Shown here in pieces: positions 52,701 to 57,334 of a stretch of 64,000 bases of DNA. The notes beneath the pieces are model-generated. The model searched no databases, had not been told where the DNA came from, and saw only the letters and a program-made list of their open reading frames with translations. The DNA is taken from the NCBI GenBank assembly GCA_963978545.1, contig OZ021733.1, forward strand, positions 28,333,330 through 28,397,329. The letters are read 5' to 3'. How positions within the stretch are numbered: the stretch's first letter is position 1; each line of letters opens with the position of its first letter. The translations under genes and the position numbers were made by a program. The stretch comes from Linyphia triangularis. Lineage: Eukaryota; Arthropoda; Arachnida; Araneae; Linyphiidae.

Positions 52701-54198
52701 ATCAACGTCTGATCGGAGTTGGAGGTTTGGAATGCTAGTTGCATTGTTGTGCCCGCTTGTTGCGGTGACGCACGCGAGTTGCGTGTTTGATCGCTTGTTG
52801 CGATGTAGTTTCTCCTTTCAGAAGCGCCGATAGATGGCAGCATGATTCGTTTTAGTCCGGGTCACCAGTGAAGCGTTAAGCTTTCGCTGCGGGCGACAGG
52901 GGGTTTGATCCAAGGACCATGGTGTTTGGAGCCAGATGCGTTACCTCTGTGCAAAAGAGTACTCCAGTGCACAGAAGCATTATCTGATATTTGAGGTCAC
53001 CACACAGGGCATAAAACAATCCATTTTTTGCTTGGGATTGAATAAGTCATAAAAAACACTGGGTATCTTTTTTTTTCTTTTTCTTTTTTTTTTCTTTTTT
53101 TTTAAATTTATTTGATTGCAATGAAGCGATAAAAAAAATATTCTCATAGTTTGTTAATAACTTCTATTAAAATAGTACCTGTGAAGAACTGTAGCCAAGA
53201 GATGTGATTATGTTTTCTTGAAAGAAATCTTGTATATTATTTTTTGGCGCAATTTAAAGTCGAAATTAAAGTCTAGATTATTTACAATTGTACATTGAGT
53301 TATTTGTTTGAAAATTTAAGCTTAATTCATTTTGGTACTCTATGAGAGAATACTCGATGCAGAGGGTATTTTGTGAGTGGGTACTCGATGTAGAGGATAT
53401 TTTGTGCGAATTCTCGATGTAGATTATATTTTGTGAGAGAATACTCGATGTAGAGCATATTTTGCGAGAGGATACTCAATGTAGAGGATATTTTACGACA
53501 GAGTAGTAGAGGAAGCTGTGTGTAGAGAGGATTCCAAGTAGGGTATATTTTGTGAGAAGGTACTGTATATAAGGGATATTTTGTGAGAGGGAACTCTATG
53601 TAGAAGATATTTTGTAAGAGGGTACTCTATGTAGGGATGCGTCAACTTGGTCTAGCAATGATCCCCTCTCTCTTAATCGTAGTTTAAAATACAATAAATA
53701 AATGTATTCATGTTTTAAAGCTATAATTCTCCGCTTTAAGTAATTTCCTTCATTATTTTTTTATTAATCGCACTTTCTGAATAAAATTTCATTTATCTCT
53801 TAGCAATAAAATACAATATATAACTCTAATAAGTTAGCAAAAAATTAATTTCTCTATCTTAGCAACCTTAAACGCTCAGGTTGCTCCACTAGTGTTTCTT
53901 ATTCAATCATATTTTTTAGTAGCCAGCAATTTTAAGGTGTTTGAACCTAAAGCAATTATTTTGAATATTTTTTTTTTTTTTTTTTTTCATTCTAAGGAAA
54001 TAATTTAACAATATTCCTCCAAACGATTTTAATATTTTTAATTTTTCTTAGCCAGTATATACTTTCTCTGGAACAAGTAATCCCGATAAGTGCAGAAGTA
54101 ATGTATCCCAACTATTGGATGATGATTTGTGTAAGAAGTATAAATTCATAAAATGCTTCAAGAAGCTTGATAACATCCCAGACAACCAGGAATATTTG
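16516..54198 (+). CDS. Ecto-NTPDase (CD39/ENTPD-like apyrase) with N-terminal ubiquitin-like domain, eight exons, 3'-incomplete
   Basis: Membrane nucleoside tri/diphosphatase of the GDA1_CD39 family, which in known members hydrolyses extracellular or luminal NTP and NDP to NMP. Eight exons with GT-AG borders join without a frame break: phases are 1, 0, 1, 2, 0, 0, 0, 0. Counting from the ATG at 16524, residues 1-76 are a ubiquitin-like domain and 88-111 a transmembrane segment. ACR1 (DAGSSKT) is at 125-131, ACR2 (AATAGMRLL) at 196-204, ACR3 (GKDEGIYGW, catalytic Glu 241) at 238-252 and ACR4 (GALDMGGAS) at 271-279. Cysteine-rich lumenal sequence with NxS/T sites follows. ACR5 and the C-terminal membrane helix expected in a protein of about 500 residues are not found up to 64000, so the gene is incomplete at its 3' end. 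The NTPDase assignment is very secure. The exact 5' end, and whether exon 1 starts the protein, are not. Confidence 0.9.
17066..17187 (-). mobile_element. SINE-B copy, 5'-truncated
   Basis: GTTCAACGACCTATTTTTGTG then AACGGCTAATCAGGCCGGGA up to AACATCCATGCC. The head is missing. Confidence 0.78.
17188..17744. other. Intron 1 sequence, nothing recognised
   Basis: Moderately AT-rich sequence with no identifiable feature. Confidence 0.5.
17745..17772 (+). mobile_element. 28-bp SINE-B tail micro-insertion
   Basis: CTTGGTCGTTAAACTGAAACC ending CAACCAAC matches the SINE-B 3' terminus. It is flanked by 14-bp duplications CATGAGCGTGCATT at 17731-17744 and 17773-17786. Confidence 0.85.
17787..18456. 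other. Intron 1 sequence, nothing recognised
   Basis: No gene or clear repeat; a few short imperfect repeats only. Confidence 0.5.
18560..18848. mobile_element. TTAA MITE, TTAACCCTTGGTTAGTC family
   Basis: Left end TTAACCCTTGGTTAGTCAC, right end GCGACTAACCAAAAGTAA (right TTAA mutated). The internal GCGGTTAGTCACG repeats the terminal motif. Confidence 0.7.
18849..19229. mobile_element. TTAA MITE family M2 with a SINE inside
   Basis: Left CCTTTAACTGCTGTAAGCGG, right CCACAGCAGTAAAAGGTTAA. The internal GCGGTCTGACAGACCGC hairpin is shared with 41048-41271, 42779-43002 and a fragment at about 57205-57245. Confidence 0.82.
18931..19057 (-). mobile_element. SINE-A copy, head-truncated
   Basis: It ends within the B box (ACTCGAACCCGCAACCTCC). 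Candidate duplications are CCTCCACCTCT and CCTCCACCCCTCT. Confidence 0.8.
19778..19961 (+). mobile_element. SINE-A copy
   Basis: Full length. 13-bp duplications TAAGTATAATTTC at 19765-19777 and 19962-19974. Confidence 0.93.
20106..20312 (-). mobile_element. SINE-B copy, near full length
   Basis: Tail TTTGGTTTGG at left, (CA)n insertion, ACGACCTATACTTATGC body, and tRNA head to GCAGCCATCAGGTGG at right. Confidence 0.82.
20545..20726 (-). mobile_element. SINE-A copy
   Basis: 13-bp duplications GGTCAATGTCGGG at 20532-20544 and 20727-20739. Confidence 0.93.
20883..21065 (+). mobile_element. SINE-A copy
   Basis: 12-bp duplications TCTTATAGCACT at 20871-20882 and 21066-21077. Confidence 0.93.
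21197..21369 (-). mobile_element. SINE-A copy, head-truncated
   Basis: Duplications GGTTCCCATCGGG (21184-21196) and GGTTTCCCATCGGG (about 21370-21383). Confidence 0.9.
21428..21744. other. Intron 1 sequence, nothing recognised
   Basis: No gene; short TGTTAAAA repeats near 21700. Confidence 0.5.
21758..21942 (-). mobile_element. SINE-A copy
   Basis: 13-bp duplications GATGCAAATCTGG at 21745-21757 and 21943-21955. Confidence 0.93.
22006..22192 (+). mobile_element. SINE-A copy
   Basis: 12-bp duplications TAATCATTATAG at 21994-22005 and 22193-22204. It lies opposite to the copy 63 bp upstream, so the pair can form a long hairpin. Confidence 0.93.
22205..22775. other. Intron 1 sequence, nothing recognised
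   Basis: No supported feature. Confidence 0.5.
22898..23079 (+). mobile_element. SINE-A copy (first of same-site pair)
   Basis: Flanked by CAGAATTCGAATA at 22885-22897 and 23080-23092. Private bases include TGTCTAATGATGAATG. Confidence 0.92.
23093..23270 (+). mobile_element. SINE-A copy (second of same-site pair)
   Basis: Flanked by the same target, CAGAATTCGAAT, at 23080-23092 and 23271-23282. It differs from the first copy at many sites (TGTCAAATGACGAATG), so it is not a simple duplicate. Confidence 0.92.
23331..23710. other. Intron 1 sequence, nothing recognised
   Basis: No supported feature. Confidence 0.5.
23711..24318. mobile_element. Fold-back element, TATAGTCCGAGAGGC family (right tip lost)
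   Basis: Left TATAGTCCGAGAGGCAACTG. Arms pair over about 150 bp: GGATTCGTA, CCACTGGTCTGCCGTGGCA and GGCCGAAACTGATCAAAAA match their inverted counterparts near 24220-24300. A complete relative is at 49224-49798. Confidence 0.85.
24383..24551 (+). mobile_element. SINE-A copy, tail-truncated
   Basis: Head GCCGACCAAACGGTATAG to GGTAATCTGAA, then the AACC tail is missing. No duplication found. Confidence 0.85.
24671..24837 (-). mobile_element. SINE-A copy with internal deletion
   Basis: It lacks about 13 bp around the GCCGTCAGCAACAC site. Candidate duplications are AAAATTAAAGACGG and AAACTTAGAGACGG. Confidence 0.82.
25014..25223. mobile_element. TTAA MITE family M1
   Basis: Starts CTAACCCTTTACACTCCAG, ends CTGGAGTGCAAAGGGTTAA (TTAA at 25220-25223). 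The hairpin GGCGCCTCTCAGGCGCC is near the left end. Confidence 0.88.
25294..25979. mobile_element. TTAA MITE, TTAACACTAGA family
   Basis: Ends TTAACACTAGAAAG and AATCTAGTGTTAA are inverted. A near-palindrome AGCAGTCAAAATGACTGC recurs at about 25340, 25763 and 25941. No transposase. Confidence 0.75.
26040..26167 (+). CDS. NTPDase exon 2: transmembrane segment
   Basis: Acceptor TTTTTCAG ends at 26039 and donor GTGAGT starts at 26168. With the leftover G of exon 1 the first codon is Asp 77. A strongly hydrophobic run (residues 88-111, [15 protein letters not shown] then [10 protein letters not shown]) is the N-terminal signal anchor typical of cell-surface NTPDases. It is followed by GGKYPDD, leading into ACR1. 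The exon has no suitable ATG of its own, so an upstream exon must supply the start. A TTAA MITE (25294-25979) lies only 60 bp upstream of the acceptor. Confidence 0.87.
28931..30654. mobile_element. DNA element with GGGCGCCCAT end, inserted in the fifth hAT unit
   Basis: The left TATGGACGCCCCCAGG and right GGGCGCCCAT are roughly inverted, and GGAGGTGC lies near both ends. It splits GGTCTCCA/GGTTCTCCA of the host unit (a possible 8-bp duplication). The interior is AT-rich and carries the SINE mosaic at 28981-29933. Confidence 0.6.
28981..29933 (+). mobile_element. Composite SINE insertion with 3'-transduced flank
   Basis: One 12-bp duplication CATCCCCCCTAG (28969-28980 and 29934-29945) bounds the whole block. 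Its parts are an older-type SINE-A (28981 to about 29141), about 257 bp copied from the flank at 4584-4818 (to 29398), a head-truncated SINE-A (29398 to about 29515), about 95 bp unknown, minus-strand SINE pieces (about 29608-29752 and 29763-29830), and a plus-strand SINE tail (29831-29933). Confidence 0.85.
31392..31749. mobile_element. TTAA MITE, TTAACCCCTTGGGTAC family
   Basis: TTAACCCCTTGGGTACGG at left and GTACCCAAGGGGTTAA at right are inverted with TTAA targets. Internal AATGTACCCAAAGG and GACGTCAAATG echo the end. Confidence 0.85.
31952..32069 (+). CDS. NTPDase exon 3: ACR1 phosphate-binding loop
   Basis: Acceptor ATTCTAG ends at 31951, donor GTAAGA at 32070; phase 0 in, phase 1 out. 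It begins [19 protein letters not shown]. The DAGSS loop binds nucleotide phosphate in this fold. Mammalian CD39 has His after DAGSS (DAGSSHT); here the residue is Lys 130. It ends with Cys-containing [15 protein letters not shown], as in the family's sequence after ACR1. Confidence 0.92.
32453..32654. mobile_element. TTAA MITE family M1, complete
   Basis: TTAACCCTTTGCACTCCAG and CTGGAGTGCAAAGGGTTAA are perfect inverted ends with intact TTAA on both sides. It is 202 bp including targets, with internal GGCGCCTCTCAGGCGCC. Best reference copy in the window. Confidence 0.93.
32870..33093. mobile_element. MITE, GAGCCACT..GTGGCGAAC family, decayed copy
   Basis: The right end GTGGCTCTGTACAATAAGAGC and internal CCACAGCTGTGGCC, AATAAACTC and CTATATAG pieces match 37824-38103. 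The left end is poorly preserved. Confidence 0.6.
33170..34010. repeat. Tandem copies of a non-LTR retrotransposon 3' end
   Basis: Three full units and part of a fourth, joined at GATAAGAAACAACAACAAC (33177, 33447, 33711; GATTAG at 33976), period 264-270. Each unit encodes a decayed [15 protein letters not shown] zinc-knuckle end with stops, like the C-terminus of Jockey/I-type reverse transcriptases, then a short 3' UTR. Confidence 0.8.
34457..35988 (+). pseudogene. Tc1/mariner transposase remnant
   Basis: It starts [14 protein letters not shown] with a helix-turn-helix ([20 protein letters not shown]). A frameshift near 34630 is followed by [20 protein letters not shown], then the LINE insertion. 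The catalytic part has [11 protein letters not shown] (first Asp), another shift near 35480, [15 protein letters not shown], a third shift near 35640, then FQHDNDPKH (second Asp) and [11 protein letters not shown] (Glu). There are 34 residues between Asp and Glu (DD34E). It ends at the TGA at 35986-35988. Not functional. Confidence 0.9.
34854..35343 (-). mobile_element. 5'-truncated LINE, likely partner of SINE-A
   Basis: Flanked by 15-bp duplications GGCTTGCAAAATCAG (34839-34853 and 35344-35358). The minus-strand coding part (35343-34993, intact to its stop) contains [15 protein letters not shown] and the zinc knuckle [17 protein letters not shown], i.e. CX2CX7HX4C. This is the C-terminus typical of Jockey/I-like elements. 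The last ~65 bp (34854-34918) align with the SINE-A 3' end and finish with the same (AACC) tail. Confidence 0.9.
36257..36455 (+). mobile_element. SINE-A copy in the Tc1 end
   Basis: Head GCCGACCAAACGG. It has an internal short duplication of CCTCGTGTTGCTGAG. Target pieces AATTGTTTGA and AATTTTTTGA flank it. Confidence 0.88.
36473..37098. repeat. About 210-bp tandem duplication, first unit carrying a SINE
   Basis: ATAAAGCACAA..CTTTATCCGTCAAACTGC recurs from 36492 and 36911, and GACGGTTCAGTATAGGGG at about 36858 and 37079. SINE-A (36659-36838) is inserted only in the first unit, so it postdates the duplication. Confidence 0.88.
36659..36838 (-). mobile_element. SINE-A copy
   Basis: 12-bp duplications TATAAAATCAAG at 36647-36658 and about 36843-36854, with four extra bases (AATA) before the right one. 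Confidence 0.9.
37418..37556 (+). CDS. NTPDase exon 4: ACR2
   Basis: Acceptor TTTTAATAG ends at 37417, donor GTAAGA at 37557; phase 1 in, phase 2 out. It encodes GGIAEMDP, an amphipathic stretch with one Cys, then [23 protein letters not shown] is the conserved ACR2 motif of NTPDases. Confidence 0.92.
37824..38103. mobile_element. MITE, GCTCTTATTATACAGAGCC family
   Basis: Left GCTCTTTGTTATGCAGTGCC, right GGCTCTGTATAATAAGAGC. CAGTGGCGAACG and GTTCGCCACTG pair. The interior has two copies of CAGTATAATAAGCTCCATA, in intron 4. Confidence 0.83.
38164..39114. mobile_element. Long-TIR fold-back element ending 72 bp before exon 5
   Basis: GAATTGAGGGCCTGAGAAGC and AAATACACTTTAAAGTTTC at left pair with GAAACTTTAAAGTGTATTTT and CTCAGGCCCTCAATTC at right. 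Arms are about 85 bp, the interior AT-rich and non-coding. Confidence 0.88.
39187..39352 (+). CDS. NTPDase exon 5: ACR3 with catalytic glutamate
   Basis: Acceptor TCCTTGTAG ends at 39186, donor GTGAAC at 39353; phase 2 in, phase 0 out. It encodes an arginine-rich helix region, an NET glycosylation site (residue 224), then [18 protein letters not shown]. The Glu of DEGIYGW (residue 241) corresponds to the family's catalytic base. The donor GTGAAC is slightly weak (position 5 is A, not G) but the preceding PQ codons fit the family spacing. Confidence 0.92.
39555..39741 (+). mobile_element. SINE-A copy (NAHR partner 1)
   Basis: 14-bp duplications CATATGACACCCTC at 39541-39554 and 39742-39755. 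Private bases are GTGGTTAGCATGCTGGC in the head, TGTTTGGCATGG, GTTAAATGACGAAATG and GTGATGCTG. Confidence 0.93.
41048..41271. mobile_element. TTAA MITE family M2, unit 1 copy
   Basis: TTAACCTTTAACTGCTGTGTG at left and CCACAGCAATTAAAGGCTAA at right, with the GCGGTCTGACAGACCGC hairpin. Confidence 0.85.
41282..41470 (+). mobile_element. SINE-A copy (recombinant, middle)
   Basis: The head reads GTAGTTAGCGTGCTAGC like the 43013 copy; from GTTCGAGTCC onward it matches the 39555 copy. The left flank is TAATAGGCCCAT, the right flank CATATGACACCCTC. Confidence 0.95.
42779..43002. mobile_element. TTAA MITE family M2, unit 2 copy
   Basis: Identical to 41048-41271, copied by the tandem duplication rather than by transposition. 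Confidence 0.85.
43013..43195 (+). mobile_element. SINE-A copy (NAHR partner 2)
   Basis: 12-bp duplications TAATAGGCCCAT at 43001-43012 and 43196-43207. B box GTTCGTGTCC. Confidence 0.93.
43374..43608. mobile_element. SINE-B inverted twin insertion
   Basis: A minus-strand tail piece (43374-43430, GGTTTGTACGCTCAACGACC) is joined to a full plus-strand copy (43431-43608, CCTGATGGCTGTGGGATTA to GAGCGTACAAACCAACG). The pair is bounded by TTTCCTCATTGTG and ATTCCTCATTGTG. Confidence 0.83.
43694..44781. mobile_element. hAT-like non-autonomous element
   Basis: Ends CAGGTCCTGA and TCAGGCCCTG, with 8-bp flanks ACATCGAA (43686-43693) and ACAATGAA (44782-44789). GGCCTGGGCCTTGGGCC at left and GGGGCCCCTAAG at right. 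A short open stretch (44158-44367) has no recognised domain. Confidence 0.7.
45225..45971. mobile_element. MITE, GGCTCTTATTGTACAGAGCC family, with LTR-like insertion
   Basis: Left GGCTCTTATTGTACAGAGCC, right GGTTCTGTGTAATAAGAGCC; CCAGTGGCGAACC pairs with GTTCGCCACTGG. The insertion at 45409-45890 splits the AATAAGCTCCATA block, so the MITE is the older element. Confidence 0.83.
45409..45890 (-). mobile_element. Small LTR-like element (family L)
   Basis: Direct repeats (TAAAGCGTATGCAGC to GGTCGCCAC and TAAAGCGTAAGCAGC to GGTCGCCAC) flank about 200 bp of CCTCCTCCCAGCGACGAAGG sequence. On the minus strand the repeat holds a tRNA-like GAGGTAAAGCATCTGCCTTG. Relatives are at 51527-53003. Confidence 0.65.
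45972..46626. other. Intron 5 sequence, nothing recognised
   Basis: It contains a poly-C run near 46480-46490. No feature supported. Confidence 0.5.
46627..46893. repeat. Two-copy tandem repeat, about 155 bp
   Basis: GTTAGCATCAATTCGTA..GACAAGTAGAAAAGAATCAA (46634) recurs as GTTAGCATCAATTCGTAAAG (46788). Both end with TTGCTTATATTGGCT-type sequence. About 85% alike. Confidence 0.8.
47091..47306 (+). CDS. NTPDase exon 6: ACR4
   Basis: Acceptor CTCTTATAG ends at 47090, donor GTAATA at 47307; phase 0 both sides, 72 codons. It begins [33 protein letters not shown] is ACR4, the second phosphate-binding loop, with Asp 274. It continues with an NRT sequon and an [14 protein letters not shown] region corresponding to the family's Y-S-x-LC(Y/F)G segment. 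The donor lacks a strong +5 G. Reading through would stop after VIFKA, so splicing is preferred. Confidence 0.92.
47388..48369. mobile_element. TIR DNA element, ACAGTACGC family (short copy)
   Basis: Inverted ends GTACTGTACGAAAAAAAATC and TTTATTTGCGTACTGTAC, each with CGAACGATGGCTATATC or complement inside. Related to 2681-4395. Confidence 0.8.
48370..49223. other. Intron 6 sequence, nothing recognised
   Basis: AT-rich sequence. No supported feature. Confidence 0.5.
49224..49798. mobile_element. Fold-back element, TATAGTCCGAGAGGC family, complete
   Basis: TATAGTCCGAGAGGCGAGTG and CAGTCGCCTCTCAGTCTAT are inverted ends. Arms of about 200 bp pair nearly throughout (CCACTGGTCTGCCGTG / CACGGCAGACCAGTGG). 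Confidence 0.9.
50666..50716. repeat. Perfect 20-bp hairpin in intron 6
   Basis: AAAATATTCCAATTGACCTA (50666-50685) and its exact complement (50697-50716) are separated by 11 bases. No TE signature surrounds it. The remaining 49799-51203 shows nothing else. Confidence 0.9.
51204..51344 (+). CDS. NTPDase exon 7: cysteine-bearing lumenal segment
   Basis: Acceptor TTTTGATGTAG ends at 51203, donor GTAAGT at 51345; phase 0 both sides, 47 codons. It encodes [18 protein letters not shown] then RPCTNSTKF. The D-PC-P-GY pattern and paired Cys with NVT and NST sequons match the post-ACR4 region of cell-surface NTPDases, where two Cys form a disulfide. Confidence 0.88.
51527..53003. repeat. Array of family L repeats around a Ty3/gypsy fragment
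   Basis: 136-bp direct repeats GTGAAGCGTTAAGCTTTCGC to GGTCACCAC sit at 51527-51662, 51879-51975 (cut), 52523-52658 and 52868-53003, with about 210-bp spacers. The whole is flanked by 5-bp ACAGG at 51522-51526 and 53004-53008, like an LTR-element duplication. It lies in intron 7. Confidence 0.8.
51976..52522 (-). pseudogene. Ty3/gypsy integrase fragment
   Basis: The minus-strand frame contains an H2C2 zinc-binding module ([14 protein letters not shown] .. [14 protein letters not shown]). It then has the start of the integrase core with the first catalytic Asp ([20 protein letters not shown]) and [11 protein letters not shown]. It stops at WISRFG, before the second Asp, and runs into a family L repeat. 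Both ends abut family L repeats. Only about 180 residues of a protein of over 1000 remain. Confidence 0.9.
53335..53645. repeat. About 38-bp minisatellite
   Basis: Degenerate copies of GAGAGAATACTCGATGTAGAGGATATTTTGT, eight or so units. Confidence 0.88.
53646..54051. other. Intron 7 end, nothing recognised
   Basis: AT-rich sequence with a poly-T run just upstream of exon 8. Confidence 0.6.
54052..54198 (+). CDS. NTPDase exon 8: pre-ACR5 lumenal segment (last exon found)
   Basis: Acceptor TTTTTCTTAG ends at 54051, donor GTAAGT at 54199; phase 0 both sides, 49 codons. It encodes [21 protein letters not shown], then [13 protein letters not shown] and [10 protein letters not shown]. This fits the family's G-x-x-N-x-x-C-x-x-x-(x)L and C-x-x-x-x-C spacing before ACR5. 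The next exon should begin near an AFS/FYF-type ACR5 motif. I could not find it between 54199 and 64000. Confidence 0.85.
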
Positions 54199-54639
54199 GT
54201 AAGTTTTTGATATAATTCCTACTATTTTATTTAATATTATTCAGAAACTCTTGGAAGTAGCTCTAATAAATTCAATATTGATTTCCTATCGAAGACCGGC
54301 TTACGCCAAGTTATACAGCTTGCATTAGATATTTTGATAAAAACAGTATAAAAGATTTTGTATATATTTATATAATAATATTGTATATAGTTAATATTGG
54401 GTCTAACGGCAAATTCTCTCCATTTTTAGAATAAAACAAAATAATAAATGTTTCATACTTCGAGTAAAATTTATTGAATAATATAATTGCCATCATTATT
54501 TATGACTTCTTGCCAGCGTGATGGCAATTTGTATATCCCATTTTTAAAAAATGCCTTATCCCTAGAGACGAAAAATTTAACCAGTGCTTGTATGATACCT
54601 TCTTCGTTTTTGAATTTTTTGCCCGGCAAAATTTTTTGT

Positions 54640-54900
54640 AAGGACAGCAACAAGTGATAGCAACAAGATCTCGCGAACTCGCAACCAGAAGGTTACGAGT
54701 TCGGGCCTGGGACCGACTAAAGACCACCGTGTTCTCTAATGGTGACTGGGGCACGTTAAATCAGTCGTGGTCGTTAAGTCTTCCAAGTTCCCATACAAAT
54801 CAATATCTCTGGGGGTGGCAAAGCCAAGTCTTCTGCTTGGTAATGCCTCTAAATTAAGAAGTTCCCCATACTGTTGGTAGTGCTGCCATCTACCGGGTAG
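54640..54900 (+). mobile_element. Possible tRNA-derived SINE (family C)
   Basis: A GC-richer block with B-box-like GAGTTCGGGCC, then GACTGGGGCACGTTAAATC and TAAGTCTTCCAAGTTCCC. Single copy here, so the assignment is tentative. Confidence 0.5.
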
Positions 54901-57334
54901 CTACCGAATGAGGTAGAAATGAACTCTCCGGTGGTTATAGGAAAACTCGATCATTCAATTCTTCTCACTTAACTCATGTTGCACCCATCTCGAGTATTTG
55001 CAAACTATTCCTAGTTTCCGAATATGGTCCGAAATGGTTTGTTAAGCTGAATCAAGCCTTTCCTTTTGCATCTTGACCTTGAATGAGACACACTCTCACC
55101 AGATAACTCAACCGATACGAGACTTTCTGTCACGATCACCACCGTCTACTCACATTGAGAATAAACCCTGCTGAACGCTGTCGACGCTCAATCGAGGTAC
55201 CTCTTGAGTGCTAACATCGCATTCTTCACTTGATCGAGAGTGGATATTCAATTAATCCACTGGCGGCTATGCACGTATATATCCGTGCTGCCAAATCTTT
55301 AAAGGAGTGTCTCAATCACTGCTCTTCGGTCTGACTTTGGATTGTTGCAATGACTAGTTTTATTGGCTGTGACAAAACTCTTTTGTCATCATAAACAAAG
55401 ATAAAATGTTTATATAAAATCTGGTTAAAACGTTAACCACCAACCGAAGAATGGTATTGATAGCCCAACATCGTACCATAGCATTTTGGTTTCGTAGTTT
55501 AATTTTTTAACGCGAAATTCATTAAATACTAAGTAAAAAAAAGTATTACGTAAAAGGTACGCCAATACAACACTATTATGCATAAACCTAAATGACATTC
55601 TCAATGACTTCATATTTAGTAGCAAAGCACTGTCAAATTGAGAAGGACAAGATAATACAAAACCCAATGGTTCTTAATGCGGTAAATAAATATATGCTCT
55701 GCGATCCCTAAAGTCCATAGCATGAACTTCACAAAGCCTTGCAAAGATAAATATTGATCATAAAAAACTCTTTACGCATTTAGATAATTGGACCGTCCAT
55801 CGAAAATGAGCGACTATGATAATGCCCTTGTTGAAGAATTGGAAATGATTTTCATGAAATTGACAAATAAATTTATATTTTTGAATGCGAATGCATAAAA
55901 GAGAAAACTGCAATTTAATAAAAAAAAAAGTTCAGAAAACAAAAAATATAATCACATTAAATACTCGAATACGTTCTCTACTTTAACATTTGCCTTTAAC
56001 ATAATAAACATATTAATCGAAAATACGGGGTGTACATCAATGCTGCCTGAAGTTAGACGTGTCCAACTTTGCAGGACTATTAAAAGGAAACAAAACAACT
56101 TCTCGTTCATTGGATTTCAAAGATGACAGTTGTAAGATTGAATTCAACACAGTTATAAGTGTTCAATGTGTACTATAACTCATTCCGCACTGCATGTTTG
56201 ATGTGATGCTTAGAAAAGCTTCAGATATAAAATCTCACGTAGAGATTGGTTACCAAGCACCATAGACCCTTTTTTTTCCATCAAGGTCTTTGAGGAGAAG
56301 CTATTGATGAAGAGCAAGTGTTGGGCAGTTAGATTTGGTTTTATTTAGGGTTAATTATGATTTGACAATGTTGCATATTAAATTGTATAACTGGCTAAAA
56401 TGTATCGAAATAATAGATGTTAGTACTTATTAAAGGCTCACACTACTATTAAATTATGATAAAAAAAGAAAACGAATTAAGAAACATTAAACATAATTTA
56501 TTACAATTCCAAGAATTACGTTCAAAAATTAATTAGTTAAAACATATTTAATGGAACTCATTATTAGTTAAAAATTATTGGAGATTAAGCTCCTAATTAT
56601 GAATATAAAAAGGTTAGATATTTACACCAAAACATCCTTGAATTTCGCAATAAATTTAGGGGTTGGTTTCTGCTTTGAAATTTCTAATCACTCTGGGCAA
56701 TTTTTTTTTCTGGGGCTATATCAGGAGATTCTTTCACAACTTCCAATTCATGTGGACTTCCAATTCATGCAACCGTTCAAAGAGTTACATCAGACATGCT
56801 GATAAGTGTGAGTTGAGTTATCGTATCGCTTCGTTATCGTTCGTATTTCTAAAGAGGCACATTGAACACTTTTAATTGGTGTTTAATTGAAACTTTCAAC
56901 TGTTATTTTGATTTCCAATGGAGAAAAAGACTTTATTTTTTTTCTTGCTTTCTTTTAACACGTTGACGGGCATATGAGTTGCATTCAACTCACACCACTG
57001 GTTCCATCTATTCCCCAATCAACGCGACGACGAGTGCTGTGGTTGGTTGGTTAGACAATTTTTGCTCAAGGGCAACACGTGGTTCATACAGCGCCAAAGA
57101 AATAAGTGAACATCAAATTAAAATTTAAGAAACAAAGTATTTGAAAAAATAATATAAAATTCAAAGTTGAAATATTTTATTGGGTGGAAGCATTCCACAA
57201 TAAATGACTCGCGGTCTGTCAGACCTCATACAGCAGTCAAAGTTTAAATCAAATTGTCTCTTTAGATCGCAATCGTGCCAAATTCCGTGGCCGTCAACTT
57301 GTTAAAAACCTTGAAAAGTTGGAATACTCATTTA
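54901..57334. other. No gene recognised; two repeat fragments
   Basis: The region was searched for an NTPDase ACR5 exon without success. A diverged LINE/SINE-A-type 3' end (GGTTGGTTGGTTAG .. GGGCAACACG .. CAGCGCCAAAG) is at 57040-57107. A reversed M2 MITE fragment (GACTCGCGGTCTGTCAGACC) lies at about 57205-57245. Confidence 0.55.

Noticed and set aside
51887..52843. 318-codon minus-strand frame as a single gene
   Set aside because: Only 51976-52522 is integrase; both ends are translated family L repeat, so it is a chance fusion.
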